Positions 20,357 to 29,500 of a DNA stretch of 64,000 nucleotides are shown piece by piece (position 1 is the stretch's first letter; every line of letters starts with the position of its first letter). Made by a program: the position numbers and the translations under genes. Origin of the DNA: Zavarzinia aquatilis (lineage in GTDB: Bacteria > Pseudomonadota > Alphaproteobacteria > Zavarziniales > Zavarziniaceae); contig NZ_QGLE01000011.1 of NCBI RefSeq assembly GCF_003173035.1, forward strand, positions 1 to 64,000. Direction: 5' to 3'. The notes beneath the pieces were generated by a model. The model was not told where the DNA came from. It ran no database searches and worked only from the letters and a program-made list of their open reading frames with translations.

Positions 20357-22798
20357 ATGAGCGATCTGCCTGCAAGCGCCAAAGTCATCGTCGTCGGCGG
20401 TGGCATCGTCGGCTGTTCCACGGCCTATCATCTGGCCAAGCGGGGCATCGAGACCCTGCTGGTCGAGCGGCACCAGCTCACCGCCGGCTCCACCTGGCAC
20501 GCGGCGGGTCTCGTCGGCCAGCTGCGCACCTCGGCCAATATCACCAAGCTGCTGGGCTATTCCGTGGAGCTTTACCGCAAGCTCGAGGCCGAGACCGGGC
20601 AGGCCACGGGCTGGAAAATGAACGGCGGCCTGCGCCTCGCCTGCAACGCGGACCGCTGGATCGAGGTGAAACGTCAGGCGACCACGGCGCGCAGCTTCGG
20701 CCTCGAGATGCATCTGCTCAGCCCCAGGGAGGCGCAGGACCTGTGGCCGCTGATGACGATCGACGATCTCGTCGGCGCGGCCTTTCTTCCGACCGACGGT
20801 CAGGCCAGCCCGTCCGACATCACCCAGGCCCTGGCCAAGGGTGCGCGCATGGCCGGCGCCAAGATGGCGGAAAATGTCTCGGTTTCCGATTTCGTGATCG
20901 AGAACGGCCGCGTGCGCGGCATCGTCACCGACAAGGGCACGGTCCGGGCCGAGAAGGTCGTGCTCTGCGGCGGGCTGTGGACCCGGCTGCTGGCGGCGAA
21001 GGCCGGGGTCAATGTCCCGCTCTATCCCATCCGCCACCAATATATCATTTCGGACAGGATCCCGGGCGTTACCTCCAGCCTGCCCACCTTGCGCGATCCC
21101 GACCGTCTGACCTACTGGAAGGAAGAGGTCGGCGGCCTGGTCATGGGCGGTTACGAACCCAATCCCATTCCCTGGACCGGGCAGAGCGCGCCGGAGGATT
21201 TCGCCTTCCGCCTGCTCGACGATGATTTCGACCATTTCGAGCCGATCATGGAACTCGCCCTCGGCCGGGTGCCGGCGCTGGGCGAGACCGGCGTGAAACA
21301 GATGATCAACGGCCTCGAGAGTTTCACCCCCGACGGCAACTGGATGATCGGCGAGGCGCCGGAGGCGCCCGGCCTCTTCATCGGCGCGGGCTTCAACGCC
21401 TTCGGCATCGCCTCGGCCGGGGGCGCGGGCATGGCCCTCGCCGAATGGGTCGCGGACGGGGAGCCGCCCTACGACCTCTGGCCCGTCGACATCCGCCGTT
21501 TCGGCCGTAACCATCTCGATACCGGTTTCGTGCGCGACCGCACACTGGAAGCCTATTCCCGTCACTACACGATCGCCTGGCCGGCGGAAGAGTTCAACTC
21601 CTGCCGGCCCCTGCGCCGCTCCCCGCTCTACGACCGGCTGAAGGCGAAAGGCGCCTGTTTCGGCGAGAAGCTGGGCTTCGAGCGGCCGAACTGGTTCGCC
21701 GCCGAAGGCGAGACCCCGGCCGACCGCTATTCCTTCACCAGGCCCGGCTGGTTCGACGCGGTGGGGCGCGAGCACAAGGCCTGCCGCGAGGCCGCCGTCG
21801 TCTTCGACCAGACCAGTTTCGCCAAGGCCCATGTCATCGGCCGCGACGCGGAAAAGGCGATTGGCTGGATCTGCGCCAATGATGTCGCCAAGCCGCCGGG
21901 CAAGGTGATCTACACCCAGATGCTGAACGCGAAGGGTGGCATCGAGACCGACCTGACCCTGACCCGGCTGGCCGAGGATCGCTATTACATCGTCATCGGC
22001 ACCGGCTTCGCCACCCATGACATGGACTGGATCCGGCGCAATATTCCGGCGGGGCTGGACGCCCATCTGGTCGATGTCACCTCGGGCTTCTCCGCCCTCT
22101 CGCTCATGGGGCCGAGGAGCCGGGACATTCTGGCGCGGCTGACCGACGCCGACATCTCGAACGAAGCCTTCCCCTTCGGCACGGCAAGGCAGATCCAGAT
22201 CGGCGGCGCGCCGGTCCTCGCCATCCGCATCACCTATGTCGGCGAGCTGGGATGGGAACTTCATGTCCCCACGGAATTCGCGGCGACGCTTTACGACGCC
22301 CTGTTCGCGGCGGGCGCGGACCTTGGTCTTGCCGACGCCGGCTACCGTGCCATCGAGAGCCTGCGGCTCGAGAAGGGCTACCGCGCCTGGGGTTCGGACA
22401 TCGGACCGGACCACAATCCCTATCAGGCCGGCCTCGGCTTCGCGGTGAAGCTGAAATCCGGCATCCCCTTCCTCGGCCGGGAGGCGCTGGTCGAGGCGAA
22501 GGCGAAGCCCCTGCCCCGGCTGATGGCGGGCTTTACCGTCGACGATCCCCGCGCCGTCCTGCTGGGCCGCGAGACCATTTACCGCGACGGCGAGCGGGTG
22601 GGCTGGCTGTCCTCCGGCGGCTTCGGCTACACATTGGGCAAGGCCATCGGCTACGGCTATGTCCGGCGGGAGGCCGGCGTCGATGCCGATTTCGTGCTGT
22701 CGGGCGCTTACGAACTCGAAATCGCCACCGAGCGCTTCCCGGCACAAGTCTCATTGCAGCCCTTCTACGACCCCAAGAGCGAGCGCGTGCGGGCATGA
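20357..22798 (+). CDS. Dimethylglycine/sarcosine dehydrogenase-like flavoprotein (FAD oxidoreductase plus GcvT domains)
   Basis: This 813-residue cytoplasmic enzyme starts with the Rossmann FAD motif VIVVGGGIVGCSTAYHLAKR, then the covalent-FAD-type stretch STWHAAGLVGQLR, in which the histidine follows Trp as in dimethylglycine and sarcosine dehydrogenases. FAD-dependent DAO domain about 1-370, linker domain about 370-430, and folate-binding GcvT/aminomethyltransferase domains from about 440 to the end (SLMGPRSRDIL, YVGELGWELHVP, RLEKGYRAWGSDI). Such enzymes demethylate N-methyl-glycine compounds and pass the one-carbon unit to tetrahydrofolate. It is coupled to the kinase-like gene before it. 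Confidence 0.9.
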   Translation: MSDLPASAKVIVVGGGIVGCSTAYHLAKRGIETLLVERHQLTAGSTWHAAGLVGQLRTSANITKLLGYSVELYRKLEAETGQATGWKMNGGLRLACNADRWIEVKRQATTARSFGLEMHLLSPREAQDLWPLMTIDDLVGAAFLPTDGQASPSDITQALAKGARMAGAKMAENVSVSDFVIENGRVRGIVTDKGTVRAEKVVLCGGLWTRLLAAKAGVNVPLYPIRHQYIISDRIPGVTSSLPTLRDPDRLTYWKEEVGGLVMGGYEPNPIPWTGQSAPEDFAFRLLDDDFDHFEPIMELALGRVPALGETGVKQMINGLESFTPDGNWMIGEAPEAPGLFIGAGFNAFGIASAGGAGMALAEWVADGEPPYDLWPVDIRRFGRNHLDTGFVRDRTLEAYSRHYTIAWPAEEFNSCRPLRRSPLYDRLKAKGACFGEKLGFERPNWFAAEGETPADRYSFTRPGWFDAVGREHKACREAAVVFDQTSFAKAHVIGRDAEKAIGWICANDVAKPPGKVIYTQMLNAKGGIETDLTLTRLAEDRYYIVIGTGFATHDMDWIRRNIPAGLDAHLVDVTSGFSALSLMGPRSRDILARLTDADISNEAFPFGTARQIQIGGAPVLAIRITYVGELGWELHVPTEFAATLYDALFAAGADLGLADAGYRAIESLRLEKGYRAWGSDIGPDHNPYQAGLGFAVKLKSGIPFLGREALVEAKAKPLPRLMAGFTVDDPRAVLLGRETIYRDGERVGWLSSGGFGYTLGKAIGYGYVRREAGVDADFVLSGAYELEIATERFPAQVSLQPFYDPKSERVRA

Positions 22799-22878
22799 TG
22801 CCCATCAAGGTTTCCCTCGAAGATTTGCGATAGCATAGCCCCTCAACGAAAGCGGGAACCGCATCGAAAGGAGCCGTC

Positions 22879-24975
22879 ATGCGCTATTGGAGTGAACGGA
22901 CCGTCGTCGCTGACGGTCAGGCCTTCGCGACCGAAGTGTTGAACGGCCGGGCAACCTATTACCTGAGCGCGACCGATGCCGCGGCGACCACGGTCACGGC
23001 CATGGCTCAGGACAGGCTGGGCGGTATCGGCGCGGGCGAGACGGTGCTCGTTGTCCCGAACACCGACGAATCCCTGCGCCCCTGGGGCGACCTCGGCGGT
23101 GATACCTGGTGGGAGGGCAACACGCCCGCCCATTTCTCGAGTGTTCTCACCCTGGCGGACGGCACGGGTATCCTGCTGTCCGGCAATCAGGCGGATTATC
23201 GCGGTGAAGAGGGCGAGCCGTCGGACTATGCCGAGCCCTATATCGAACGCACTGCGACCTTCGACTTCCACACCGCCTATCAACTGGGCGGAAGTCCAGC
23301 CTATGCCGACTACCGCTATCTCGCGACCGGCCACGACGTACAGGAAGATTTCGAGCAGCTCTTCTGGGTCGAGTGGGAAGAGGACGGCGAATATTATGGC
23401 GACTATCTAAGCGAAGACTGGCACATCTCGACGCATGAGGTCGTCGATGCCGCCGATCCGATGGCCTTCGACAGCGCGGCCTATCTCTACACCTATCGCC
23501 TCGATCACGACCGGGTGGGAACTTATGTCCGAGACTACGGCAGCAGCATCCCGATCAACGACCACAGCTCCACGCTCTATGCCCAGGTGGTTCTGCCTGG
23601 CGGAGGCTCGCAGCCGGCGGCGGTCGTGCTCGACACCTCGCCCGTGGGGACCGGCGTCCTGATCGAGCGGGCGGGCGGCCAGCTCGGCGTGCTCTGGATC
23701 AACGCGGCCTCGGTCTCGGCCCTGGCCCTGTCGCTCGCCGCCTTGCGGCCCGATGGCACCGTGGCGCGAACCTTCAACACGGCGATCGACCTTGGCGCGC
23801 TCTCGGGCGCGCCCACCCTGGTCGCGGCCACATCGGCGACGAACAAGGACATCTTCGCCGTGGTCGAGATCGGCAATGTGCCCTACCTCGTGCAATTCGA
23901 CGCCGGCCTGCACCAGCAGGGTGAATTGACCCGGATCGCGGGCGGCCGCTGGACCGGTTCCAGCGCCGAGCATCTGGGCGATGTCTCGCTGGTCGCCCTG
24001 CCGGACGGCGGCGTGCTGCTCGCCTTCGGTGTCGACGGCGACGGTGTTTCGGGCGGCGACGATCACCGCATCGTGTTACAGCAGCTCGACGCGGATGGCC
24101 ACCGGGTCGGCGCCACCCTGAAGATCACCGATGCCGACGGCGGCTGGTTCGATCTCGATGCCCTCGGCGACGGCCGGGTGCAGCTGACCTGGACCGACGA
24201 CGGCCAGACCCTGTCCCGCGTGCTCGATACCGCGGCGGGGCCGCTGGTCACCGACGGGACGGCCGACAACGACGTCATCATCGGCACGGCCTATGGCGAT
24301 ACGCTGGCGGGCGGCGCGGGCAAGGACCAGATCGACGGCGGCGCCGGCAATGACCGCATCAGTGGCGGCGACGGCAACGACATTCTGATCGGTGGCGCCG
24401 GAGCGGACCGGATCGACGGCGGCGCCGGCCGCGATCTCCTGCGTTACGACAATGCCGTCACCGTCGACCTGCTCGACGCCTCGCTGAACACCGGCGATGC
24501 CGCGGGCGATGTCATCACCTCGATCGAGCAGTTTCGCGGCTCGCACCTCGGCGATGCCTTCCATGGCAGCGACGGGGCCGATGTCTTCGACGGCATGGCC
24601 GGCGACGACATCCTGGTCGGCCGGGCGGGCGATGACCTGCTGATCGGCAACGCGGGCGACGACACCATGACCGGCGGCGGCGGCCGGGATGAATTCCGCT
24701 ATGCCGCGTTCGGCGACGGCGTCGACCGGATCACGGACTTCACCCGGGGGGAGGATGTCATCTCGATCCGGGCCACCGTCGTGGGCGAGACCTTCTATGT
24801 CATCGCCAATGACGCGCCCCGCCCGAACCGCGATGCCCCGACCTTCCTGTTCGACACCGACAGCAAGACCCTGTCCTACGACGCGGACGGCAGAGGCGCG
24901 ATCGCGGCCATCGAAATCGCCGTCCTCGACGGCGTCGAGACCCTGGCCAAGGCGGATTTCCTGCTGATCGCCTGA
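22879..24975 (+). CDS. RTX-type calcium-binding protein, probable type I secretion substrate
   Basis: This 698-residue acidic protein lacks an N-terminal signal peptide. Residues 1-460 have no recognised domain; they look beta-rich with repeated Asp/Gly turns. Two RTX blocks follow. Block one, around 475-520, contains GGAGKDQIDGGAGNDRISGG and GADRIDGGAGRD. Block two, around 570-610, contains GDDILVGRAGDDLLIGNAGD. A C-terminal domain of about 85 residues may hold the secretion signal. GGxGxDxLx nonapeptides bind Ca2+ after export. No type I ABC/HlyD pair for it is adjacent, so the exporter must be elsewhere. Confidence 0.85.
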   Translation: MRYWSERTVVADGQAFATEVLNGRATYYLSATDAAATTVTAMAQDRLGGIGAGETVLVVPNTDESLRPWGDLGGDTWWEGNTPAHFSSVLTLADGTGILLSGNQADYRGEEGEPSDYAEPYIERTATFDFHTAYQLGGSPAYADYRYLATGHDVQEDFEQLFWVEWEEDGEYYGDYLSEDWHISTHEVVDAADPMAFDSAAYLYTYRLDHDRVGTYVRDYGSSIPINDHSSTLYAQVVLPGGGSQPAAVVLDTSPVGTGVLIERAGGQLGVLWINAASVSALALSLAALRPDGTVARTFNTAIDLGALSGAPTLVAATSATNKDIFAVVEIGNVPYLVQFDAGLHQQGELTRIAGGRWTGSSAEHLGDVSLVALPDGGVLLAFGVDGDGVSGGDDHRIVLQQLDADGHRVGATLKITDADGGWFDLDALGDGRVQLTWTDDGQTLSRVLDTAAGPLVTDGTADNDVIIGTAYGDTLAGGAGKDQIDGGAGNDRISGGDGNDILIGGAGADRIDGGAGRDLLRYDNAVTVDLLDASLNTGDAAGDVITSIEQFRGSHLGDAFHGSDGADVFDGMAGDDILVGRAGDDLLIGNAGDDTMTGGGGRDEFRYAAFGDGVDRITDFTRGEDVISIRATVVGETFYVIANDAPRPNRDAPTFLFDTDSKTLSYDADGRGAIAAIEIAVLDGVETLAKADFLLIA

Positions 24976-24984
24976 CCGCGGGGC

Positions 24985-25011
24985 CGAGGGCGGGTGTGCG
25001 TCCCGCCCTCG
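24985..25011 (+). terminator. Hairpin after the RTX gene
   Basis: Perfect 10-base stem CGAGGGCGGG / CCCGCCCTCG with loop TGTGCGT, ten bases after the RTX stop codon. No U-rich tail follows, so termination may be weak or Rho-assisted. Confidence 0.5.
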
Positions 25012-25100
25012 TCAGACCTCCCATGCCCTGCCGGCATGAAACCTTCGGACCCTGCCGGCGAACCCCGATGTGAGACCGCGATGCCGGTCGACACGAGGGC

Positions 25101-25763
25101 ATGGAGGCGATAGTGGCCGGAGAGCTGGAACAGCAACTCGAACATCTCACCCGCGACTTCGCGGCGCAGGCCCCCGGCGATGTCGTCGCCCTGATGGCCG
25201 ACGCCATGGCCGCGCTGGCCGACAGCGGCATCGCCGGCAGGGCCCTAAGCATCGGCGATGCGATGCCGCATTTCACCCTGCCGGACGCCACCGGCCGGAC
25301 GGTCGACAGCCGCGACCTGCTGCAAAAGGGACCGCTGGTCGTCACCTTCTATCGCGGCGAATGGTGCCCCTATTGCAATCTGCAACTGGCGGCGTTGCAA
25401 CGATACCTGCCCGCCATCGCGGAACGCGGCACGACCCTGGTCGCCATCGCCCCCACCCTGCCCGACGAGTCCATGAACATGCGGCAGAAGCTGAATCTGG
25501 CTTTCCCCGTGCTCTCGGACGTTGGCAACAGGGTCGCGCGCCAGTTCGGCCTCGTCTATGCGCTGGATGCCCGTCTGCGGCCGATCTATGCCGCCTTCGG
25601 TGTCGACCTGCCCGCGCGCAACGGTGACGACAGCTGGGAATTGCCGCTCGCCGCCACCTATGTCGTCACGCGGGGCGGCATCATCGCCCACAGTTTCCTG
25701 ACCGCCGATTACCGCCGCCGGCTCGAGCCCGCCTTGCTGCTGCGCTGGCTGGGCGATCTCTGA
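25101..25763 (+). CDS. Peroxiredoxin-like (AhpC/TSA family) protein
   Basis: This 220-residue thioredoxin-fold protein has an N-terminal helical extension (about 1-55) and an AhpC/TSA domain. The active-site region is VTFYRGEWCPYCNLQLAALQ, whose WCPYC pair replaces the usual single peroxidatic Cys of PVCT-type peroxiredoxins. This is the pattern of the 'peroxiredoxin-like' subfamily. First gene of a run with a thioredoxin, CcdA and a dehalogenase-like gene, spaced 16, 12 and 7 bases. No signal peptide. Confidence 0.87.
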   Translation: MEAIVAGELEQQLEHLTRDFAAQAPGDVVALMADAMAALADSGIAGRALSIGDAMPHFTLPDATGRTVDSRDLLQKGPLVVTFYRGEWCPYCNLQLAALQRYLPAIAERGTTLVAIAPTLPDESMNMRQKLNLAFPVLSDVGNRVARQFGLVYALDARLRPIYAAFGVDLPARNGDDSWELPLAATYVVTRGGIIAHSFLTADYRRRLEPALLLRWLGDL

Positions 25764-25779
25764 CCCCAAGGACAATCCG

Positions 25780-26181
25780 ATGAACCGACGCCAGCTTCTG
25801 GCCACCCTTCTGGCCGTGCCCACCCTTGCCGCCCTTGCCGGCCCGGCCTGGTCCGGCAGCCGCCTGCCCTTCGATCCCGCCGCCTTCGCCGAGGCGCAGG
25901 CCATCGGCGCGCCCATCCTGATCGACATCGCCGCCGACTGGTGCCCGACCTGCCGGGCGCAGCGCCCGATCATCGACAGCCTGCTGGCCGCCCCCGGCAA
26001 CGAGACCCTGCTGGTGTTCGAGGTCGATTTCGACCGGCAGGCCGATATCGTCCGCACCTTCGATGCCCGCAGCCAGAGCACGCTGATCGCCTATCGCGGC
26101 AAGGTCGAGACCGGCCGTTCCATCGGCGACACCCAGCCCGGCTCCATCGCCGCGCTGATCCACAGCGCCGTCGCGCCCTGA
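25780..26181 (+). CDS. Exported thioredoxin-family protein
   Basis: This 133-residue protein has a signal peptide beginning MNRRQLLATLLAVPTLAALA (twin Arg near the start, so possibly Tat) and a thioredoxin domain with redox centre ADWCPTCRAQRP. The CPTC motif and domain resemble the C-terminal domain of DsbD (cDsbD-like). CcdA, encoded 12 bases downstream, would supply electrons across the membrane, so the two probably make a split DsbD-type reductant for the periplasm. Confidence 0.88.
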   Translation: MNRRQLLATLLAVPTLAALAGPAWSGSRLPFDPAAFAEAQAIGAPILIDIAADWCPTCRAQRPIIDSLLAAPGNETLLVFEVDFDRQADIVRTFDARSQSTLIAYRGKVETGRSIGDTQPGSIAALIHSAVAP

Positions 26182-26193
26182 AGGCGGCGTATC

Positions 26194-26913
26194 ATGTTCG
26201 GTCACGAAGCCCTGGCCTTTCTGGCCGGGGTCCTGTCGATCCTGTCGCCCTGCGTCCTGCCGCTGCTGCCCATCGTGCTGGGCGCTGCCGGGGCGCGGCA
26301 CCCGCTGGGTCCGCTCGGCCTTGCCACAGGCCTTGCCCTGTCCTTCGTCGCCATCGGGCTCTTCGTCGCCACCATCGGCTATGGCCTCGGCTTCGATGGT
26401 GCCGTCGTGCGGCGCGCGGGCGCCGTCCTGTTGCTGGGCGCGGGCGTGACGCTGCTGGTGCCGGCCCTGCAGGACCGTTTGAGCGCCCTCGCCGGGCCGG
26501 TCGGCAATTGGGCGGGGCAACGGCTGAGCGGGCTGCAGCCCGGCGGCCCCGCTGGCCAGTTCGGCCTCGGCCTTTTGCTGGGGGCGGTCTGGTCGCCCTG
26601 TGTCGGGCCGACGCTGGGGGCCGCCTCGGTGCTCGCCGCGCAGGGCCGCGACCTTGGTCAGGTCGCCCTGGTCATGACCGCCTTCGGCATCGGCGCGGCG
26701 CTGCCCCTCGTCCTGATCGGCCTGGCCTCGCGCGAGGCGATGATGCGCTGGCGCCGCCACCTGCTCGGCGCCGGCACGGGCGGCAAGCGCTTGCTGGGGG
26801 CCATGCTCGGCCTGCTCGGCGTCTTCATCCTCAGCGGCGTCGACCGCAGCGTGGAAACCCTCCTGGTCGATCTCTCGCCCGCCTGGCTGACCGAACTGAC
26901 CACCCGATATTGA
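26194..26913 (+). CDS. ccdA: CcdA-family transmembrane thiol-disulfide transporter
   Basis: This 239-residue membrane protein has about six helices with the two-fold CcdA repeat. Each half carries a Pro-Cys in its first helix: LSILSPCVLPLLPIVLG and GAVWSPCVGPTLGAA. These two Cys shuttle electrons from cytoplasmic thioredoxin to periplasmic thioredoxin-like acceptors. Sits directly after the exported thioredoxin gene and before a Tat-type dehalogenase-like gene. Confidence 0.92.
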   Translation: MFGHEALAFLAGVLSILSPCVLPLLPIVLGAAGARHPLGPLGLATGLALSFVAIGLFVATIGYGLGFDGAVVRRAGAVLLLGAGVTLLVPALQDRLSALAGPVGNWAGQRLSGLQPGGPAGQFGLGLLLGAVWSPCVGPTLGAASVLAAQGRDLGQVALVMTAFGIGAALPLVLIGLASREAMMRWRRHLLGAGTGGKRLLGAMLGLLGVFILSGVDRSVETLLVDLSPAWLTELTTRY

Positions 26914-26920
26914 GGCCCCC

Positions 26921-27694
26921 ATGAAACCCGTGACATCGCATCCCCTCGCCCTCGACCGCCGCCAGATGATCGGCGCCGGGGCGGCCGCCCTGCTGGTGGC
27001 TGGCCGGCGCCCCGCCCTGGCGGCGACCCGGCCGAAGGCGCTGGCCTTCGACGGTTTCGCCCTGTTCGACCTCGCCCCCGTCTTCGCCCGGGCGGAGGCG
27101 ATCTTTCCCGGCAAGGGGGCCGCGCTGTCCGCCGCCTGGCGCGGCCGCATCTTCGAATATACCTGGCTGCGTGTGGCGGCCGGCCGTTATGAACCTTTCG
27201 AGCGCTGCATCGCCGGTGCCCTCGATTTCGCCGTGGCCTCCCTCGGCCTCGCCCTGTCGTCCGGGGATCGCGACAGCCTGCTGGGCGGTTTCGCCACCAT
27301 CGCCGCCTTCCCGGATGTCGCGCCTGCCCTCGGAACCCTGCGGCAGGCCGGCCTTCGCCTGGCCGTGCTGGCCAATCCTTCACGCGCCTTCCTCGACCGC
27401 GCGCTCGCCAACAGCGGCCTGCACGGTCTGTTCGACCATGTGCTCAGCACCGACGCGGCGAAGACCTACAAGCCGGACCGGGCCGCCTATGCCCTCGGCA
27501 CCGAGGCCTTCGGCCTGTCGGCCGGGAATATAGGCTTCGTCGCCTCGGCCGGCTGGGACGCGGTGGGGGCGCGCTGGTTCGGCTATCGCAGCTACTGGCT
27601 CAACCGCCCCGGCCTGCCGCCCGAGGGGCTGGAGGCCGGGGCAGAGGTCACGGTGCCCGGGATGCCCGCCCTCGCGGCGGCAGTGCTGGCCTGA
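26921..27694 (+). CDS. Haloacid dehalogenase type II-like protein with Tat signal
   Basis: 257 residues. The N terminus LDRRQMIGAGAAALLVAG is a Tat-type signal, unusual for this normally cytoplasmic family. The HAD core follows: nucleophile Asp in ALAFDGFALFD, a substrate loop with LRVAAGRYEPF, conserved VLANPSR, Lys-Pro motif AKTYKPDRAAY, and FVASAGWDAVGARWFG. The order of motifs matches L-2-haloacid dehalogenases. Last gene of the peroxiredoxin-thioredoxin-CcdA run. True substrate not shown; an exported phosphatase or dehalogenase are both possible. Confidence 0.82.
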   Translation: MKPVTSHPLALDRRQMIGAGAAALLVAGRRPALAATRPKALAFDGFALFDLAPVFARAEAIFPGKGAALSAAWRGRIFEYTWLRVAAGRYEPFERCIAGALDFAVASLGLALSSGDRDSLLGGFATIAAFPDVAPALGTLRQAGLRLAVLANPSRAFLDRALANSGLHGLFDHVLSTDAAKTYKPDRAAYALGTEAFGLSAGNIGFVASAGWDAVGARWFGYRSYWLNRPGLPPEGLEAGAEVTVPGMPALAAAVLA

Positions 27695-27701
27695 AGCCTC
27701 T

Positions 27702-28433
27702 TCAGGCGGCCCTTGTCGGGCGGACGATGATTTCGTTCACGTCGACATCCTCGGGCTGCTCGATGGCATAGGCGATGGCCCGGGCGATGGCGTCGGCGGT
27801 GAGCGCGGCGGAAGCGCGATAATTCTCGATCATCTCGCGCGTCGCTTCATGGGTGATCGTCTCCGCCAGTTCGGATTCGACGACGCCGGGGCTGACCACG
27901 GTCACGCGGATGTCCGGGCTTTCCATGCGCAGGCCTTCGGACAGGGCGCGCACGGCGAATTTCGTCGCGCAATAGACGGCGGCGGTTGGAATGACCCGAT
28001 GCGCGGCGATCGAGGCGATGTTGACGACATGGCCCGCCTTGCGGCCGAGGAAGCCGGGCAGCACGGCGGCGATACCGTTCAGCACGCCCTTGATGTTCAC
28101 ATCGACCATGCGCTCCCATTCCTCCGTCTTCAGGGCGGCCATGGGCGACAGCGGCATGAGACCCGCATTGTTCACGATGACATCGGGCGCGCCGAATTCG
28201 GCTTCGGCGAAGGTGACGAAGGCCCTCATCTGCGCCGCATCGGTCACGTCGAGCGCCATCGCCCGGGCGCGGCCGCCCGCCGCCTCGATCTCGCCCACGA
28301 TACGGGCGAGGCGATCCAGCCGGCGGGCGCCGAGGACGACCCGGGCGCCCCGCGCCGCCAGCAGACGGGCGGCGGCCTCGCCGATGCCGCTGCTGGCGCC
28401 GGTGATCAGGATGATCTTGTCGATGGTGGTCAT
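27702..28433 (-). CDS. Short-chain dehydrogenase/reductase, divergent from an AraC regulator
   Basis: This 243-residue classical SDR has cofactor motif TGASSGIG, NNAGLMPLSP, catalytic Ser in VNIASIAAH, and Tyr-Lys in VYCATKFAVRALSEGL. It closely resembles the widespread clavaldehyde-dehydrogenase-like/YdfG-like SDRs that lie beside AraC regulators. The basic residue pattern (ARRLDRL after beta-2) suggests NADP(H). Convergent with the dehalogenase-like gene and divergent from the AraC gene at 28613, which likely controls it. Confidence 0.88.
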   Translation of the reverse strand: MTTIDKIILITGASSGIGEAAARLLAARGARVVLGARRLDRLARIVGEIEAAGGRARAMALDVTDAAQMRAFVTFAEAEFGAPDVIVNNAGLMPLSPMAALKTEEWERMVDVNIKGVLNGIAAVLPGFLGRKAGHVVNIASIAAHRVIPTAAVYCATKFAVRALSEGLRMESPDIRVTVVSPGVVESELAETITHEATREMIENYRASAALTADAIARAIAYAIEQPEDVDVNEIIVRPTRAA

Positions 28434-28612
28434 GGCTGCATTCCTTCATCTGCGTCGCATCGCGGCGCCGGAACACCGTGCTCCCGCAGCCAAGCCGGGC
28501 GGTAGACCGATCCTCGACGATCATTGCACGATCCTCCAGCGGTGCTTGACCGGCAGCCGACGGGCGGGGACCATGGCGGCATGGAACCTTTGGCCAGGAT
28601 GGGGGCTTCACC

Positions 28613-29500
28613 ATGACGGCGGTCTCGGCCTTGGCCGATCTCATTGAACGATTCACCGGCGGCGACGGCGCGTTGAAGACCGCCATCCCGCGCCTGTCGC
28701 TGTTCGCGGCGCGCCAGCCCTCCGCGCCCACCCATGTGCTGTATCAGCCGGCGCTCTGCATCGTCGCCAGGGGCAGCAAGCAGGTGATCAGCGGCGAGGC
28801 GCTCCACGTCTACGACCCGGCCCGTTACCTGATCGTTTCCATCGACGTGCCGGTGACCGGGCAGGTCACCGAGGCGCCCTATGCCTCCCTGCGGCTCGAT
28901 CTCGATCCGCATCTGCTGGCGGCGCTGATCCTCGAGACCGATGCCGGCCCGGCGCCGGCCATGCCCATGCCCGGCATCGCCGTCGGCACCCTGACGGCGG
29001 AAATGATCGACGCCATGACCCGGCTCGTCCGCCTGCTGGACAGTCCCCCCGACATCGCGGCGCTGGCGCCGCTGGCCGAGCGGGAAATCCTTTACCGCCT
29101 GCTGCGGGGCGATCAGGGCGCGCGCCTGCGCCAGATCGCGGCCGGCGAAGGCCGGATGCGCCAGATCAACCGGGCGATCGCCTGGATCAAGGAAAATTAC
29201 ACGGCCCCCCTGTCGATCGAGGCGCTGGCCGCCATTGCCTGCATGAGCCCATCGGCGCTGCATCTACACTTCAAGCAGGTGACCGCCATGAGCCCCCTGC
29301 AGTTCCAGAAGCAGATCCGCCTGCAGGAAGCACGGCGCCTGATCCTGGCCGAGGCTTCGGACGCCGCCAGCGCCGGCCACGCCGTCGGTTACGAAAGCCC
29401 ATCCCAGTTCAGCCGGGAATATCGCCGCCTGTTCGGGGCGCCGCCGGTGCGGGACATCGCCCGGCTGAAGGCGGCGCCGGCCGTGCTGGCCGTCGATTAA
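28613..29500 (+). CDS. AraC family transcriptional regulator
   Basis: This 295-residue protein has an AraC_N-type cupin sensor domain (about 25-175: ALCIVARGSKQVISGE, YLIVSIDVPVTG). The C-terminal DNA-binding domain has two helix-turn-helix motifs (LAAIACMSPSALHLHF and GHAVGYESPSQFSREYRRLF). It lies head-to-head with an SDR gene across a 179-base gap, a very common pair in which the regulator activates the dehydrogenase. Its last four bases overlap the end of the convergent DUF1223 gene. Confidence 0.9.
   Translation: MTAVSALADLIERFTGGDGALKTAIPRLSLFAARQPSAPTHVLYQPALCIVARGSKQVISGEALHVYDPARYLIVSIDVPVTGQVTEAPYASLRLDLDPHLLAALILETDAGPAPAMPMPGIAVGTLTAEMIDAMTRLVRLLDSPPDIAALAPLAEREILYRLLRGDQGARLRQIAAGEGRMRQINRAIAWIKENYTAPLSIEALAAIACMSPSALHLHFKQVTAMSPLQFQKQIRLQEARRLILAEASDAASAGHAVGYESPSQFSREYRRLFGAPPVRDIARLKAAPAVLAVD

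Noticed and set aside
20291-22747. An 818-codon reverse-strand frame opposite the flavoprotein gene
   Set aside because: Antisense shadow of a gene with clear FAD and GcvT motifs; no motif or start context of its own.
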